A DNA stretch of 6,182 bases from Methanosarcinales archaeon (GTDB taxonomy: Archaea; Halobacteriota; Methanosarcinia; Methanosarcinales; Methanosarcinaceae). The position numbers were made by a program, and so were the translations under genes. Below the pieces are notes generated by a model. The model ran no database searches. It was not told the DNA's origin and worked only from the letters and a program-made list of their open reading frames with translations. The DNA lies in the NCBI GenBank assembly GCA_012329085.1, contig JAAXQB010000011.1, forward strand, positions 1 through 6,182. Reading direction: 5' to 3'. Of this stretch, positions 5,191 to 6,182 are shown piece by piece (the first letter of the stretch is position 1; each line of letters starts with the position of its first letter).

Positions 5191-5198
5191 TTTATATA
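5191..5198 (+). promoter_or_regulatory. TATA box for cofG
   Basis: TTTATATA, an exact match to the archaeal consensus, in the 40-bp gap before cofG. A start about 25 bp downstream falls near 5220, leaving only about six bases before the ATG at 5226. No Shine-Dalgarno sequence is seen there, which fits a near-leaderless transcript. Read-through from the flavoprotein gene is also possible. Confidence 0.5.
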
Positions 5199-5225
5199 CA
5201 ATTCCATTATTTACATTGAAGAATT

Positions 5226-6182
5226 ATGTTTATAACTTATGCTCGCAATATTTTCATTCCTGTGACTAATGTATGTAGAAACGAGTGTGGGTACTGTGGA
5301 TTTAAACGAGATGTAAAAGATGCCAAAGCGTATCTTATGCGTATAGAAGAAATCGTTCCAATTCTTGAAAATGGTAAAAAAGCTAATTGTACAGAAGTGC
5401 TTTTTACTTTTGGAGAATATGCAGATAATTTTCCAGAATATAAAGAATGGTTAAAAGATATTGGATATTCAAGAACAATAGATTATATAGTAGAATTGTG
5501 CAATATTTCAATAGACATGGGGCTTTTACCACATACTAATGCGGGGGTAATGGACTTCCAAGATCTTAAATTATTAAAACCTGTAAATGCAAGTATGGGG
5601 CTTATGCTTGAAACTACGGCACAGCTTAAAGCACATGATAATTGTGAAGGAAAAGAACCGCATCTTAGACTTAAAACAATGGAAAATGCAGGCAAACTTA
5701 AAATACCATTCACAACTGGATTATTAATTGGCATAGGTGAAACAATAGAGGATAGAATTCATTCATTAGAAAAAATTGCAGAACTTCATAAGAAATATGG
5801 ACACATTCAGGAAATAATCATTCAAAACTTTACTCCAAAAAAGGACACTTTGATGGAAAATCACCCAATTCCAGATATGGAAGAGATAATACAAACTGTA
5901 AAGATTTCAAAAGAAATATTGCCTTCCGATATTGCAATCCAAGTTCCGCCAAATCTTATTGACCCAAATATACTTATTGGGTGTGGGGTGACTGATATTG
6001 GAGGGATTTCGCCTGTGACAATTGATTGGATAAATCCAGAACATAAATGGCCATCTATATCAAAACTTGAAAAAACAATAAATGCTCCAATTAGAGAGCG
6101 ATTACCAATATATCCACAATACATTAAAAAAAAATGGTATGATAAAAGGCTTGAATCATTGATTAACTCTCTTATTGATGAT
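5226..6182 (+). CDS. cofG: FO synthase subunit 1 (7,8-didemethyl-8-hydroxy-5-deazariboflavin synthase), C-terminus cut by window edge
   Basis: Radical SAM enzyme that, with CofH, makes FO, the chromophore of the methanogen hydride carrier F420. The frame is open for 319 codons from ATG 5226 to the right edge with no stop, so the gene runs on; family members are about 320-360 residues, so little is missing. Residues 9-26 carry the FIPVTNVC start and the iron-sulfur motif C17-x3-C21-x2-C24 within CGYCGF. Further typical CofG segments are TTGLLIGIGET, IIIQNFTPK, IQVPPNL (from about 238) and GGISPVTIDWINPE. An in-frame TGA at 5217-5219 excludes a longer N-terminus. It is on the same strand as the ferredoxin-flavoprotein pair, 40 bp downstream, but appears to have its own promoter. 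cofH is not in the window. Product assignment is firm. Confidence 0.95.
   Translation, partial: MFITYARNIFIPVTNVCRNECGYCGFKRDVKDAKAYLMRIEEIVPILENGKKANCTEVLFTFGEYADNFPEYKEWLKDIGYSRTIDYIVELCNISIDMGLLPHTNAGVMDFQDLKLLKPVNASMGLMLETTAQLKAHDNCEGKEPHLRLKTMENAGKLKIPFTTGLLIGIGETIEDRIHSLEKIAELHKKYGHIQEIIIQNFTPKKDTLMENHPIPDMEEIIQTVKISKEILPSDIAIQVPPNLIDPNILIGCGVTDIGGISPVTIDWINPEHKWPSISKLEKTINAPIRERLPIYPQYIKKKWYDKRLESLINSLIDD

Noticed and set aside
5483..6124. Minus-strand open frames across cofG (5483-5734 and 5861-6124)
   Set aside because: Shadows of the cofG frame, which has clear family motifs throughout and is open to the window end.

Overview
The window is AT-rich and looks like a piece of a euryarchaeal methanogen (or methanogen-related, ANME-type) chromosome. 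The pointers are archaeal: a single-strand DNA-binding protein of the RPA type (OB folds plus a CCCH zinc finger) instead of bacterial SSB, the F420 biosynthesis enzyme CofG, a short MetE-like methionine synthase lacking the N-terminal half of the bacterial enzyme, a DUF22-like protein, TATA-type promoters, and GGTGA/GTGATC ribosome binding sites. I cannot name the genus.

Layout. Positions 1-3417 are read leftward (minus strand). Going in the direction of transcription: a DUF22-like protein (3417-2989), a small protein with two pairs of CxxC motifs (2941-2426), a 311-bp gap holding a cluster of perfect or near-perfect hairpins and a promoter, then the MetE-like methyltransferase (2114-1083), whose stop codon directly touches the ATG of rpa (1082 to beyond the left edge). 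Positions 3735-6182 are read rightward: a 53-residue 2[4Fe-4S] ferredoxin, translationally coupled through an ATGA overlap to a CrtI-type FAD oxidoreductase, then cofG (5226 to beyond the right edge), which appears to have its own TATA box. The 317-bp divergent gap (3418-3734) carries promoters for both sides and a second cluster of the same hairpin family.

How the genes relate. The ferredoxin and flavoprotein are almost certainly one functional pair (electron carrier plus flavoenzyme acting on a hydrophobic, possibly isoprenoid, substrate). CofG makes the deazaflavin chromophore of F420 together with CofH, which is not in the window. MetE and RPA are probably co-transcribed but have no obvious shared task.

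The most unusual signals are: (i) a family of small palindromes, most with GNA triloops, occurring in two separate intergenic gaps as matching 25-bp tandem pairs whose loop-closing base pair covaries; (ii) two OB folds in rpa that are 98% identical in DNA with an abrupt edge to much more diverged flanks, pointing to gene conversion or recent partial duplication; (iii) a MetE-like enzyme with His-x-His where the family has the zinc-binding His-x-Cys. I saw no mobile-element gene, no CRISPR array and no tRNA or rRNA.
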